From contig JAEZIJ010000187.1 in assembly GCA_023436715.1 (NCBI GenBank), positions 1 to 64,000 on the forward strand: DNA of 64,000 bases, given 5' to 3'. The notes under the pieces are model-generated. The model made no database searches and was not told the DNA's origin. It was given only the letters and a program-made list of their open reading frames with translations. Below, piece after piece: positions 7,392 through 16,310 of this stretch; position 1 is the stretch's first letter, and each line of letters opens with the position of its first letter. Source of the stretch: Acidobacteriota bacterium (GTDB lineage Bacteria > Acidobacteriota > Terriglobia > Bryobacterales > Bryobacteraceae). A program made the translations under genes and the position numbers.

Positions 7392-9384
7392 GCTTCTGCG
7401 TTACTCCAACAACCTGCGTCCGAGGATACTGCAATTTGACCTTGCTCGGCACCAGGCAGATCAGCGTTCCCGCCGCTAGGACCCAGAACCCGACCCAAAT
7501 CCACGAAACCAGCGGGAACACAAACGCCTGGACGATCGCGCGCTGGTTATCGTCGCTCATGCCGGCAAAGTTCAGGTACAGGTCTTCGTTCAGCCTTCGA
7601 CGGATGGCGACCTCGGACGTGCCCTGTCTGCTCGCCTTGTAAAGCCGCCTCTCGGGCTTCAGTGAGCCAAGGCTGCTGCCGTCTTTCGTGATTTCAATAT
7701 TCGCGGTGTGCCAGGCGTAATTCACGTTGTCGCCTTCCTGAACGTCCGCCACCCGCAGATTGTAATGTCCGAGCCGGATGTGGTCGCCGATCTTCACCTC
7801 CTGCGTCGTGTCGATATTGAAAGCCGAACCGGTGAATCCCACGAACATTAGCACGATTCCGAGGTGTACGATGTAACCGCCGTACCGCCGCGTGTTCCGG
7901 TGCGTCAGTTCGACCGCGCACCCCAGCAGGCCCGCCCCGGTCTTGGCCCGAATCGCCCGCGCGCCCTTGTAGAACTCCACGAAAATCGTCCACGCCACGA
8001 AGAGACACAGCGCGAGGGACATCAGCGCGTAGCCGTGCCGCACGCCCGCGGCGAACAGGGCCGCGGCCAATGCCACCGCCCCCGCGAGAGGCCATTGAAA
8101 GTTACGGCGCAGGCCCTCGAGCGATGTGCGGCGCCACGCAAACAGCGGACCCACGCCCGTCAGGAACAGCAGGAAAAGACCGATCGGTATGTTGATCCGG
8201 TTGAAGAACGGCGGCCCGACGCTGATCTTCTCGCCCGTTACCGCTTCCGAAATCACCGGGAACAACGTGCCCCACAGGATCGCGAACGCCGCCGCCAGCA
8301 GGATCAGATTGTTGAACATGAAGCTCGACTCGCGCGAGATCACGCTCTCCAGCCGCGCTTCCGTCTTCAGGTAATCCAGGCGGTCGAGAATCAGGTAGAT
8401 CGTCGCGGCGACGGTGATGGCCAGGAAGCCCAGGAACCAACGGCCTATGGAAGACTGCGCGAACGCGTGTACCGAACTGACGATCCCCGAGCGCGTCAGG
8501 AAAGTTCCGAATATGCACAGGAAGAAGGTCGCGGAAACCAGCACCATATTCCAGACCTTCATCATGCCCTTCTTCTCCTGCATCATCACCGAGTGCAGGA
8601 AAGCCGTCGCAGTCACCCAGGGAAGGAACGATGCGTTTTCAACGGGGTCCCAGTTCCAATAGCCGCCCCAGCCCAGCACCGCGTAAGCCCATGCGGCGCC
8701 GAGAATGATGCCGGCGGTCTGAAACAGCCATGTGACCAGCGTCCAGCGGCGGGTGGTGTGGATCCAGTTGTCGCCCGGCTGCCGCGTGATAAGCGACCCG
8801 ATGGCGAACGCGAACGGCACGGCAAATCCCACGTAGCCGAGGTAAAGCATCGGCGGATGAATCGCCATCGCCGGATACTGAAGCAGCGGGTTCAACCCCT
8901 GGCCGTCCGGAACCGATGTGATGCCCCGCCCTACGGCGAGCATCTGGAACGGACTCACCACGAACGCGTTCAGGATCAGGAAGAAGCACTGCGTCACCAT
9001 CAGCGTCGCCGTCACGTACGGCATCATGCTGCGGTGCTTCCGGCGGTTCGTGTAAACCACCACGGCCGAATAGCAGGAGAGCAGCCAGCTCCAGAACAGC
9101 AGTGAGCCCTCCTGTCCGCCCCACCACGCCGCGACCTTGTAGAGCACGGGCATGGTCACGTTGCTGTGCGCCGCGACATAGGAGAAGCGGAAGTCGCTCG
9201 TCAAAAGAGCCGCAACCAGCGTCATGGAAGCGACCGTCGTCAGCAGCAAGATGGAGTAAACCGCGCGCTCGCCGGCGACAACCAGGTACGGCCTGCGCTT
9301 CCAGCCGCCGATCACCGAACCTGCCACGGCGAAAACCGAGAAACAAAAAGCGAGGAGTACTGCGAGGGCTCCCAGGTTTTCCAT
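7369..9384 (-). CDS. ccmF: cytochrome c haem lyase CcmF
   Basis: 671 aa polytopic protein of the haem-handling (HHP) superfamily. It holds the WWD-type signature (GGQEGSLLFWSWLL near residue 90, then WGGYWNWDPVENASF near 245) and several His residues in loops. A long periplasmic segment near the C-terminus (about 480-620) precedes the last helix. CcmF forms the thioether bonds between haem delivered by CcmE and apocytochrome CXXCH motifs, with CcmH. It is the second gene of the operon, 12 bases after ccmE. Length is normal. Confidence 0.95.
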   Translation of the reverse strand: MENLGALAVLLAFCFSVFAVAGSVIGGWKRRPYLVVAGERAVYSILLLTTVASMTLVAALLTSDFRFSYVAAHSNVTMPVLYKVAAWWGGQEGSLLFWSWLLSCYSAVVVYTNRRKHRSMMPYVTATLMVTQCFFLILNAFVVSPFQMLAVGRGITSVPDGQGLNPLLQYPAMAIHPPMLYLGYVGFAVPFAFAIGSLITRQPGDNWIHTTRRWTLVTWLFQTAGIILGAAWAYAVLGWGGYWNWDPVENASFLPWVTATAFLHSVMMQEKKGMMKVWNMVLVSATFFLCIFGTFLTRSGIVSSVHAFAQSSIGRWFLGFLAITVAATIYLILDRLDYLKTEARLESVISRESSFMFNNLILLAAAFAILWGTLFPVISEAVTGEKISVGPPFFNRINIPIGLFLLFLTGVGPLFAWRRTSLEGLRRNFQWPLAGAVALAAALFAAGVRHGYALMSLALCLFVAWTIFVEFYKGARAIRAKTGAGLLGCAVELTHRNTRRYGGYIVHLGIVLMFVGFTGSAFNIDTTQEVKIGDHIRLGHYNLRVADVQEGDNVNYAWHTANIEITKDGSSLGSLKPERRLYKASRQGTSEVAIRRRLNEDLYLNFAGMSDDNQRAIVQAFVFPLVSWIWVGFWVLAAGTLICLVPSKVKLQYPRTQVVGVTQKHVATVEN

Positions 9385-9396
9385 ACAATCCGCTTC

Positions 9397-9828
9397 CTAG
9401 ATGCCGGCCTTATTTATGTTGGACGGGGGCTTGCCGGCTCCCGGCTTAGCCTCGTACTTGGAGGCGCACTTCGCCTGGATCTGGCTGGCGGCGAAAACGT
9501 TATCAGCTCCCAGGTGTCCGTCCGCCAGCGCTTGCGCGCCATCGCGGAGCGTATCCGGAAGTGGGTCGTTGCCGTTATAGACCACCTTCAGCCTGCGTTT
9601 ATCCTGGACGAGAACAAAACTAACCTGGCGGCCGTTGCGAACGATCGAGCCGGGCTCCACGTCGCCCGCCACTCTCAAGCGCTGCCCCGCCGCCTTGGAT
9701 CCCATTTGATCCAACTCCGCGACGGTCTTATAGTAGGTTTTGGTTTCGCTGATTCCGCCGGCAGCGAGCCAGATGAGCGTGCCGACGATTACCACAACAA
9801 GCGCGGCGAACTTCCAGTAGGTCTTCAT
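9397..9828 (-). CDS. ccmE: cytochrome c maturation haem chaperone CcmE, Cys-type
   Basis: 143 aa with an N-terminal anchor helix (residues 6-23) and a periplasmic OB-fold domain (SFVLVQDKRRLKVVYNG). The haem-attachment site is C121-A-S-K-Y125 (AKCASKYEAK). Canonical bacterial CcmE has His at this place (HxxxY). A Cys-type CcmE (CxxxY) is known from archaea and some sulfate reducers. It is the first gene of the operon, divergent from the phosphohexomutases, so the promoter must lie in the 130-base gap after 9828. Confidence 0.92.
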   Translation of the reverse strand: MKTYWKFAALVVVIVGTLIWLAAGGISETKTYYKTVAELDQMGSKAAGQRLRVAGDVEPGSIVRNGRQVSFVLVQDKRRLKVVYNGNDPLPDTLRDGAQALADGHLGADNVFAASQIQAKCASKYEAKPGAGKPPSNINKAGI

Positions 9829-9959
9829 ACCAGCCCTTTATCCGAGTATACGCCAACCGCGAAGGTTGACTTTCACTATAGCCTCACCGCGCACTTAATG
9901 CTTGTTAATGTTTACGCCACGGGCCGCGCGTGCCCGTGGCTTATAGTGGAAATGTTTGC

Positions 9960-11324
9960 ATGAGAGCACAAAAGCAGCTCAGGATCTCGCACGTTGGCCT
10001 TCGCGGAGTTGTCGGCGCGGGCATGACGGCGGCGCACGTCCTCGATTTCGCCTCTGCCTTCGGCGCCTTCCTCGGCCAGGGAGCGGTAGTTGTGGGCCGC
10101 GACCCCCGTGCGAGCGGCACAATGATCCACGAGGGCGTCATCGCCGCTCTCGCGGCCTGCGGCCATGACGTGGTCTCCCTCGGCATCGTCTCGACGCCCG
10201 TGATTCAGCATGCCATCAGCAGGCTCGATGCCGCCGGAGGCATTTCCATCGGCGCCAGCCACAACGCGGCGGAGTGGAATGCGCTCAAGTTCTTCGGCCC
10301 GCGCGGAATTTATCTCTCCACGGCCGAAGCCGGAGAGTTGCTCGACATCTACCACCTGCGCAAGTTCGACTACGCGGAATGGGACCGCATCGGCAAACTG
10401 CGGCACGACGACGGAGCGATCGACCCTTACCTGAACGAACTCGCGGCAGTATACGATTTCGATTCGCTGCGCCGCTTCCGCGTGGTTGTCGATTGCTGCA
10501 ACGGGACGTCGTCGCTCATCCTGCGGCGCCTGAAACAGCGCTTCGGCTTCGACTTTGTGCTCATCAACGAGCGGATCGAGGGCGTTTCTTTCGCGCACGA
10601 ACCCTCGACGGACGCGCGCAACGTGGCCCTGCAACTCGCGCCCCTCATGAAGCCTCTAGGCGCCGGCGCCGGCTTCCTGTTCGACGTCGATTCGGACCGC
10701 ATCGCGATCGCGACCGAAGACGGCTGCCCGGTTTCCGAAGAGAAGGTGCTCCCGATGCTGGCCGATCACCTTCTGCCGCGCGGCGAGGGCAAGCTCGTAA
10801 TCACGAATCTCTCGACCACCGCTCTCGTCGAAGACGTGGCGGCGCGGCACGGTGGCAAGGTGATCCGTGTGCCCGTCGGGCGGCAGGCGGCTATCGACGC
10901 GCTGTCGAGCTACCGCCCCGAGCAGGTGGCGATCGCGGGCGAGGGCACAGGCGCGGTGATGATGCCGCAGTTCCGTTTCGTCTACGACGGCATCGCCTCG
11001 ATGATGGCGATCCTGTCCATGATGCAGGAACGCGGACAGAAGCTTTCCGAAATCATCGCGAGCTATCCGCGCTACTCCATGCTGAAAGGGGAGGTGCCGC
11101 TTATTACGCAGCGGGTGCCTGCGCTGATGACCGAACTGCGCGCGCGCAACGCGGGCGGCCGCATCAACATGCTCGACGGCATCCGTGTGGACTGGCCGGA
11201 CCGCTGGCTGCACGTGCGCGTAAGCCAGACCGAGCCTATCGTGCGGATCATCTGCGAGCAGCGCGGCGATCCGCCCGACGCGCTCTTTTCGGGAGTGATG
11301 GAACACGTGAGGAGCTTCGTCTAG
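9960..11324 (+). CDS. phosphohexomutase (PMM/PGM/GlmM superfamily), divergent paralogue
   Basis: 454 aa from the ATG at 9960 (preceded by GTGGA); a GTG at 9930 would add ten unlikely residues. Four-domain alpha-D-phosphohexomutase: active-site loop GASHNAAEWNALK with Ser100 as the phosphoserine, metal loop DVDSDR at 242-247, sugar loop GEGTGAV and phosphate-binding loop RVSQTEPIVR. The first, second and fourth loops deviate from the standard TASHNP, DGDGDR and RxSNTEP forms, yet the ligand Asp residues and catalytic Ser remain. It probably interconverts a hexose (or hexosamine) 1- and 6-phosphate. It sits three bases before a closer-to-consensus paralogue and may act in a different pathway or as a partner of it. 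Confidence 0.85.
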   Translation: MRAQKQLRISHVGLRGVVGAGMTAAHVLDFASAFGAFLGQGAVVVGRDPRASGTMIHEGVIAALAACGHDVVSLGIVSTPVIQHAISRLDAAGGISIGASHNAAEWNALKFFGPRGIYLSTAEAGELLDIYHLRKFDYAEWDRIGKLRHDDGAIDPYLNELAAVYDFDSLRRFRVVVDCCNGTSSLILRRLKQRFGFDFVLINERIEGVSFAHEPSTDARNVALQLAPLMKPLGAGAGFLFDVDSDRIAIATEDGCPVSEEKVLPMLADHLLPRGEGKLVITNLSTTALVEDVAARHGGKVIRVPVGRQAAIDALSSYRPEQVAIAGEGTGAVMMPQFRFVYDGIASMMAILSMMQERGQKLSEIIASYPRYSMLKGEVPLITQRVPALMTELRARNAGGRINMLDGIRVDWPDRWLHVRVSQTEPIVRIICEQRGDPPDALFSGVMEHVRSFV

Positions 11325-11327
11325 ACC

Positions 11328-12683
11328 ATGGCACGCGAGCATCTGCTGAAAATAGGGGTTTCGGGAATACGCGGCGTGGTGGGCGAATTTCTCACGCCGG
11401 CGCTGGCCTGCGCGTTCGCACAGGCGTTCGGTACGTATGTGCAGTCCAGCCGTGTCGTCGTAGGCCGCGACACGCGCGCCAGCGGTGAGATGCTGCAACA
11501 TGCAGTTCATTGCGGGCTGCTGTCCGCAGGCTGCGAGGTGGTAGACGTCGGCATCCTGCCCACGCCGACGATTCAGATCTTCGTGGGCTCCACCCGCGCG
11601 CGCGGCGGCATCGCCCTCACCGCTTCGCATAATCCAGCCGAGTACAACGCGCTCAAGCTGTTCAACGCTCAAGGCCTGTTTTTCAACAACTACGAGCGCA
11701 GCGAACTGCTGGACCTTTATCACCAGAGCGAGTTCCGGCAGGCGACCAACGAAGAGATCCGCGGTATCCTCCGCGAATACGAAACGCCGGCCCGGTTGCA
11801 CATCGAGCGCGTGCTGAAGCACGTGAATGTCGAACGCATCCGCGCGCGCCGCTTCCGTGTCGCACTGGACGGCGTGAACGGCGCAGGCTCGCTGCTAAGC
11901 TGCCGGTTCCTCCAGGAAACCCTTGGCTGCGACCTGCGGGCGATGTCAGTGGACCCTACAAAGCCGTTCCCACGCGTGGCCGAACCGCGGCCGGATACGC
12001 TCGGCGACTTCGCCGAACTCGTGCGCCGCGAAGAGTGCGAAATCGGTTTCGCCCAGGACCCCGATGGCGACCGCCTGGCCGTGGCGGACGAGACCGGACG
12101 CGTGTTCGATAACGACGACGTCCTGGCGCTTGCAGTGGACGCCGCGCTCGCGCGCGTGCCCGGCGACGTGGTAGTGAACCTCACGACGTCGTCCGTGATC
12201 GACGACATCGCCGCCGCCCATGGACGCCGCGTGTTCCGCACCCCGGTAGGCGAAGCGAATGTTGTCGAGGGGATCCAATCCGTGCGCGCGGCCATCGGAG
12301 GCGAGGGATCGAACGGCGGCATCATCTTCCCCCCGGTCCACCTTTGCCGCGACAGCTACACCGGCATGGCGTTCATGCTGGACATGATGGCCGCCTCGGG
12401 GCTGAAAGCCTCGGAGCTGGCCGCCAGGCTGCCGCGTTACCACCGCAAATTCGGAAAGCTCGCCTACGAGCACGGCCGCCTGGGAATGCTCATGCAGGCG
12501 CTCGAAGACGCCTTCCCCGACGCGGAACTCGACCGCTCCGACGGCCTCAAGCTGTCGCTCCCCGAGGGCTGGATCCACCTTCGCGCGTCAAACACCGAGC
12601 CGCTGCTCCGCATAGCGGCCGAGGCGCGATCCGAGGCCGGAGTCGAGGAGTTGTACGGAAGGGCGTTAGAGCGGCTTGTCTGA
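11328..12683 (+). CDS. phosphoglucosamine/phosphomanno-mutase (GlmM/ManB-like)
   Basis: 451 aa. Consensus phosphohexomutase loops are present: active-site TASHNPAEYNALK with Ser100, metal loop DPDGDRLAV near 245, sugar loop GGEGSNGG and phosphate loop RASNTEPLLRI near the C-terminus. GEGSNGG and the overall pattern fit phosphomannomutase/phosphoglucosamine mutase better than phosphoglucomutase. The ATG follows the preceding paralogue by three bases, so the two are cotranscribed. The product could feed peptidoglycan, lipopolysaccharide or the glycosylation genes later in this window; substrate choice needs biochemistry. Confidence 0.88.
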   Translation: MAREHLLKIGVSGIRGVVGEFLTPALACAFAQAFGTYVQSSRVVVGRDTRASGEMLQHAVHCGLLSAGCEVVDVGILPTPTIQIFVGSTRARGGIALTASHNPAEYNALKLFNAQGLFFNNYERSELLDLYHQSEFRQATNEEIRGILREYETPARLHIERVLKHVNVERIRARRFRVALDGVNGAGSLLSCRFLQETLGCDLRAMSVDPTKPFPRVAEPRPDTLGDFAELVRREECEIGFAQDPDGDRLAVADETGRVFDNDDVLALAVDAALARVPGDVVVNLTTSSVIDDIAAAHGRRVFRTPVGEANVVEGIQSVRAAIGGEGSNGGIIFPPVHLCRDSYTGMAFMLDMMAASGLKASELAARLPRYHRKFGKLAYEHGRLGMLMQALEDAFPDAELDRSDGLKLSLPEGWIHLRASNTEPLLRIAAEARSEAGVEELYGRALERLV

Positions 12684-12723
12684 TAACTTGTCTTCAGCCG
12701 CAAGGATGAAAATGGGGGCCTTG

Positions 12724-12881
12724 TATCAGGGCACGGCTTCAGCCGTGCCGCAAGCCCTTGTCAAGCCACGGGCTTCAGCCCCTGCGCCGGCCGCTGCCCC
12801 GGGGGCGAGGCTGCGCCTACCCGGTACGCTCAGCTTCTCGATGGTAGCTCCCTACGGCACGGCTGAAGCCGTGCCCTGATA
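12724..12881. repeat. MITE/REP-like palindromic element, copy 1
   Basis: The ends are perfect 27-base inverted repeats beginning TATCAGGGCACGGCTTC. Each arm also contains its own hairpin (GGCACGGCTTCAGCCGTGCC). The interior holds further short palindromes (GGGCTTCAGCCC). A related element lies at 59289-59422. No ORF is inside. It looks like a non-autonomous mobile element or REP doublet and fills most of the 275-base gap between the mutase and the ArsR gene. Confidence 0.75.
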
Positions 12882-12925
12882 CGGTTCGTGCTGTATAAAC
12901 TCCAATACCCCCAAATGCAGTCAAT

Positions 12926-12951
12926 GCGAATATTCGCGAAATCGAATATTC
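12926..12951. promoter_or_regulatory. inverted-repeat operator of the ArsR-type regulator
   Basis: Two perfect palindromes, GCGAATATTCGC (12926-12937) and GAATATTC (12944-12951), together form an ATATTC-N8-GAATAT inverted repeat. It lies seven bases before the start codon of the ArsR-family gene. ArsR proteins bind such AT-rich inverted repeats, so autoregulation is likely. Confidence 0.6.
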
Positions 12952-12958
12952 TAATGGA

Positions 12959-13297
12959 GTGCAGAATGCGGTTCGGGACTACAAGGCAAGCATCTTTCAG
13001 GCGCTCGGCCACCCTACCCGCATCGCCATTGTCGAGGTACTGACCGGCGGCGAGGTCTCCGCCGGCATTATCCAGGAGCGGCTGGGCATCGAACAGGCCA
13101 ACCTCTCCCAGCACCTCGCCATTCTGCGGACGAGGCAAATCGTCTCCGCCCGCAAGGAAGGCAACCAGGTTTTTTATTCCCTTCGCAACCGGCTGCTTGT
13201 AAAAGTGCTTGATATGATGCGCCGGTATTATCAGGCGCACCTCTCCGAAGCGATTCAGATGTTGGATGAAATTGAAGCGGAACGGCGGCCCCGGTGA
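12959..13297 (+). CDS. ArsR-family winged-helix regulator
   Basis: 112 aa with GTG start (no in-frame ATG fits). The winged helix spans about residues 8-85: ALGHPTRIAIVEVLTGGEVS, the recognition helix IEQANLSQHLAILR and the wing VSARKEGNQVFYSL. It contains no Cys and only two His, so neither a thiol sensor nor a Cys metal site is apparent. The inverted repeat before it is probably its own operator. It is 30 bases from the Ehr operon on the same strand and so is a good candidate to control it. The effector is unknown. Confidence 0.85.
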   Translation: MQNAVRDYKASIFQALGHPTRIAIVEVLTGGEVSAGIIQERLGIEQANLSQHLAILRTRQIVSARKEGNQVFYSLRNRLLVKVLDMMRRYYQAHLSEAIQMLDEIEAERRPR

Positions 13298-13327
13298 ACC
13301 TGAAGCCGCCTCCTGAAAGTAGACTGT

Positions 13328-15364
13328 ATGCCGCTCGATAACGTGCTGTTCACCGCCGGTTTGGCCGCTTACCTGGCCGGCGCGGCCTCCGGTTTGGCTG
13401 GTTTTCGCGCGCCCCGCCGTGCGCGGATCTCGACCTGCGGGCTTGCGCTGGCCGGCGCTCTGCTCGAAATCCTGGCTTCTGCCGCGGCCATCGGCGGGCA
13501 GGGCACGGCATGGAATTTGCCGCTGGGAGCCACGCTGTTCTCGTGGACAGTCCGCCTCAATCCCCTTTCCGCCTACTTCAACCTGGCGCTCGGAATTCTC
13601 GCCGCAGCGGTTTCCATCTACTCCCTCGGCTACCTGCGCTCCATGGAGGGGCGCAGAAACGTCGGCGCCCTGGGGTTCTTCTACAACATTCTCCTGCTCA
13701 GCCTCACGCTCGTCTTCTCGGCGGCGAACGCGTTCTTTTTCCTGGTGGCCTGGGAGGTGATGGCTCTATCGGCCTACTGCCTCGTGAGCTTCGAGCACGA
13801 AAAGCACGAAACCCGCCGCGCCGGGGCGGTGTTCCTCATCATGTCGCACGCGGGAACAGGCCTGCTGCTGATTGCATTCCTCATCCTCGCGGGCGCGAGC
13901 GGCAGTCTCGATTTTTCCAGCTTCCATCAAGCCGCTTCGAAGCTCCCGCCTTCCCAGCAGGCCGCCGTGTTCGTCCTCTTCTTCCTCGGTTTCGGCGTGA
14001 AGGCCGGCGTGATGCCAATCCACGTATGGCTTCCAGCGGCCCACCCCGTTGCGCCCAGCAATATCTCAGGGCTGATGTCGGGAATCGTGATCAAGACCGG
14101 CATCTACGGCATGGCGCTCGTGTTTTTCGACTTCTTCGATACGCCGCCGATGTGGGCGGGCATGCTGGTGCTGGTCGCCGGAGTCCTTTCTGCCCTGCTT
14201 GGCGTCCTCTACGCGCTGATGGAGCATGACCTCAAGCGCCTGCTCGCCTATTCCAGCATTGAGAACATCGGAATCATTCTGATTGGCTTCGGCGCGGCGC
14301 TCGTCTTTCGCGGCCTCGGCCACATCGACCTGGCGGCGACCGCGCTCATCGCCGGCCTCTACCACACGCTGAACCATGCCATTTTCAAGTGCCTTCTGTT
14401 CCTGGGCGCCGGCTCCGTGCTGCAATCGGCGCGCACGCGAAACATGGAAGAGATGGGCGGGCTGATTCGGCGGATGCCGGTCACCGCGCTCTGTTTCCTG
14501 ATCGGCGCTGTGGCGATTTCCGGACTTCCGCCGGTCAACGGTTTCGTCAGCGAATGGCTCACCTACCAGGCCCTGCTCGCAGGCTTCGGAAGCACACAGG
14601 ACCTGACGCGAGTTGCCTTCCCGATTGCGGGCGCGCTGCTTGCCCTCACCGCGGCGCTGGCCGCCGCATGCTTCGTAAAGGCTTTCGGCATCTCGTTTCT
14701 GGCCCTCCCGCGCAGCGAGAATGCCGCGGAAGCGCGCGAGGCAACGGTCTCGATGCAAATCGGTATGGGCATCCTGGCGGCCGGCTGTGTTGCGCTCGGG
14801 CTCGGCGCCACGCTGTTCCTTCCGATCTTCGATCCCATCACGAATCAGACCATGGGAATCCGCTTCAGCTCGGCTCTAGTGGGCGCCAATGGATTCGCAG
14901 TCGCGGCAGGCGCGCTGCGCGGCGGTGCCGTGTCTCCCGCCGGAATCGCGGCGATGCTCGTTGTGCTTTCCGGGCTTCCGGCGCTCTTCTGGTTCGCCTG
15001 GGGACGCAAAGCACGGCGCACCTCCGGCCCGACCTGGGATTGCGGACTGCCCGGCCTCACCGCCGACAACGAGTACACCGCCACCGGCTTCTCGAAACCC
15101 ATCCGCATGATCTTCTCCGCGCTCTACCGGCCGCGGCGCGAGATTCAAGCGGAGTACGAAGTCTCTCCCTACTATCCGACCGCGATCCGCTTTGAGAGCG
15201 AAATCGAGCCCGCCTTCGAGAAGCACTTCTACGATCCTCTGAAGGAACTGATCTTTCGCATCGCCAGCCGCGCGCGTACCGTGCAAGCGGGCAGCATACA
15301 TGCCTACCTCGCCTACATCTTCCTGACGCTGATTGCCCTGTTGCTGTTCGGAGTGCGCGGATGA
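13328..15364 (+). CDS. hyfB: Ehr/hydrogenase-4-type antiporter-like subunit HyfB
   Basis: 678 aa polytopic protein of the NuoL/M/N-MrpD antiporter family. The conserved core has VAWEVMALSAYCLV (TM5 Glu), FFLGFGVKAGVMPIHVWLP (TM7 Lys), GLYHTLNHAIFKCLLFLGAG and GLPPVNGFVSEWL. The C-terminus carries the HyfB-type extension (WDCGLPGLTADNEYTATGF, then FEKHFYDPLKEL) and a final helix. The ion-translocation residues are kept, so proton or sodium pumping is plausible. First gene of a six-gene operon; it overlaps hyfC by four bases. Confidence 0.9.
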   Translation: MPLDNVLFTAGLAAYLAGAASGLAGFRAPRRARISTCGLALAGALLEILASAAAIGGQGTAWNLPLGATLFSWTVRLNPLSAYFNLALGILAAAVSIYSLGYLRSMEGRRNVGALGFFYNILLLSLTLVFSAANAFFFLVAWEVMALSAYCLVSFEHEKHETRRAGAVFLIMSHAGTGLLLIAFLILAGASGSLDFSSFHQAASKLPPSQQAAVFVLFFLGFGVKAGVMPIHVWLPAAHPVAPSNISGLMSGIVIKTGIYGMALVFFDFFDTPPMWAGMLVLVAGVLSALLGVLYALMEHDLKRLLAYSSIENIGIILIGFGAALVFRGLGHIDLAATALIAGLYHTLNHAIFKCLLFLGAGSVLQSARTRNMEEMGGLIRRMPVTALCFLIGAVAISGLPPVNGFVSEWLTYQALLAGFGSTQDLTRVAFPIAGALLALTAALAAACFVKAFGISFLALPRSENAAEAREATVSMQIGMGILAAGCVALGLGATLFLPIFDPITNQTMGIRFSSALVGANGFAVAAGALRGGAVSPAGIAAMLVVLSGLPALFWFAWGRKARRTSGPTWDCGLPGLTADNEYTATGFSKPIRMIFSALYRPRREIQAEYEVSPYYPTAIRFESEIEPAFEKHFYDPLKELIFRIASRARTVQAGSIHAYLAYIFLTLIALLLFGVRG

Positions 15365-16302
15365 TCGAAGCCATTTTCAAGTCGCTGGTGCAACTGGTGC
15401 TGCTGCTGGCTGTTGCACCTCTCCTCGGCGGGTTCATCAAGCTGCTGAAGGCCCGCCTGCAAACGCGCCGCGGCCCGGGCCTGCTTCAGCCATACCGGGA
15501 TCTCTACAAGCTGCTCCGGAAGGGCATGGTGCTTCCGGAAACGTCTTCCTGGCTCTTTTCCGCAACGCCGTACATCGTGTTTGTGGCAACGGTGCTGGCC
15601 GGCCTGATGGTCCCGATGGTTGCAGCCGAGGCGCCGCTGGCCCTGTTCGGCGGAGTGCTCGCCGTGGTTTACCTGCTCGGCCTGGGCCGCTTCTTCCAGG
15701 CGCTCGGCGGGCTCGATACGGGCAGCTCGTTCGGCGGGCTGGGCAGCAGCCGCGAAGTGACGATTTCCGCGCTCGCCGAGCCGACGCTCATGCTGGCCGT
15801 GTTCACCGTTGCGCTCGGCGCGGGGTCCACAAGCCTGACGGAGATGGTTCACGCGGCCATCGGCCAGCAGTGGCGCTTCCTGGCGCCTTCCCAGGTGCTG
15901 GCTTTCGCCGCGCTCTTCCTGGTGCTGATCGCCGAAACCGGCCGCATCCCCGTGGATAACCCGGCAACACACCTCGAACTCACGATGATCCACGAGGCCA
16001 TGATTCTCGAATACTCCGGCCCGTACCTGGCGCTCATCGAATGGGGCGCCTCGATCAAGCAACTCCTGCTGATGACGCTGATGGTCAACGTCTTCTGGCC
16101 GTTCGGACTTCAGCAGGGATGGTCGGCCGGTGGCGTACTGATCGGGCTTGGCTATCTCGCGCTCAAACTGGTGTTGCTCAGTTGCTGCATCGTGCTGGTG
16201 GAGACCACGAACGCCAAGATGCGCCTGTTCCGCGTACCCGAGTTGATGGCCGTGGCCTTCACGCTGGGAGCACTCGCGCTCGTCTCCCAGTTCCTTTTCT
16301 AG
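15361..16302 (+). CDS. hyfC: Ehr/hydrogenase-4-type membrane anchor HyfC (NuoH-like)
   Basis: 313 aa with eight or so helices, of the NuoH/HycD/HyfC family. It has the RRGPGLLQPYRDLYKLLRKG segment after helix 1, GRIPVDNPATHLELTM and the HEAMILEYSGPYLALIEW loop, which form the quinone- or electron-proton-coupling E-channel in complex I relatives. It anchors the peripheral arm to the pump subunits. It overlaps hyfB (ATGA) and is followed eight bases later by hyfE. Confidence 0.92.
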   Translation: MIEAIFKSLVQLVLLLAVAPLLGGFIKLLKARLQTRRGPGLLQPYRDLYKLLRKGMVLPETSSWLFSATPYIVFVATVLAGLMVPMVAAEAPLALFGGVLAVVYLLGLGRFFQALGGLDTGSSFGGLGSSREVTISALAEPTLMLAVFTVALGAGSTSLTEMVHAAIGQQWRFLAPSQVLAFAALFLVLIAETGRIPVDNPATHLELTMIHEAMILEYSGPYLALIEWGASIKQLLLMTLMVNVFWPFGLQQGWSAGGVLIGLGYLALKLVLLSCCIVLVETTNAKMRLFRVPELMAVAFTLGALALVSQFLF

Positions 16303-16310
16303 AGAATTCT

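Noticed and set aside
7864..9105. 413-aa plus-strand open frame opposite ccmF
   Set aside because: Very Arg/Gln/His-rich translation typical of antisense frames in GC-rich genes; ccmF on the other strand is unambiguous.
12900..12925. Shared CCCCCAAATG(C/T)AGT string here and near 59229
   Set aside because: It lies on different sides of the two palindromic elements and is short, so it may be chance; not enough to extend the element.
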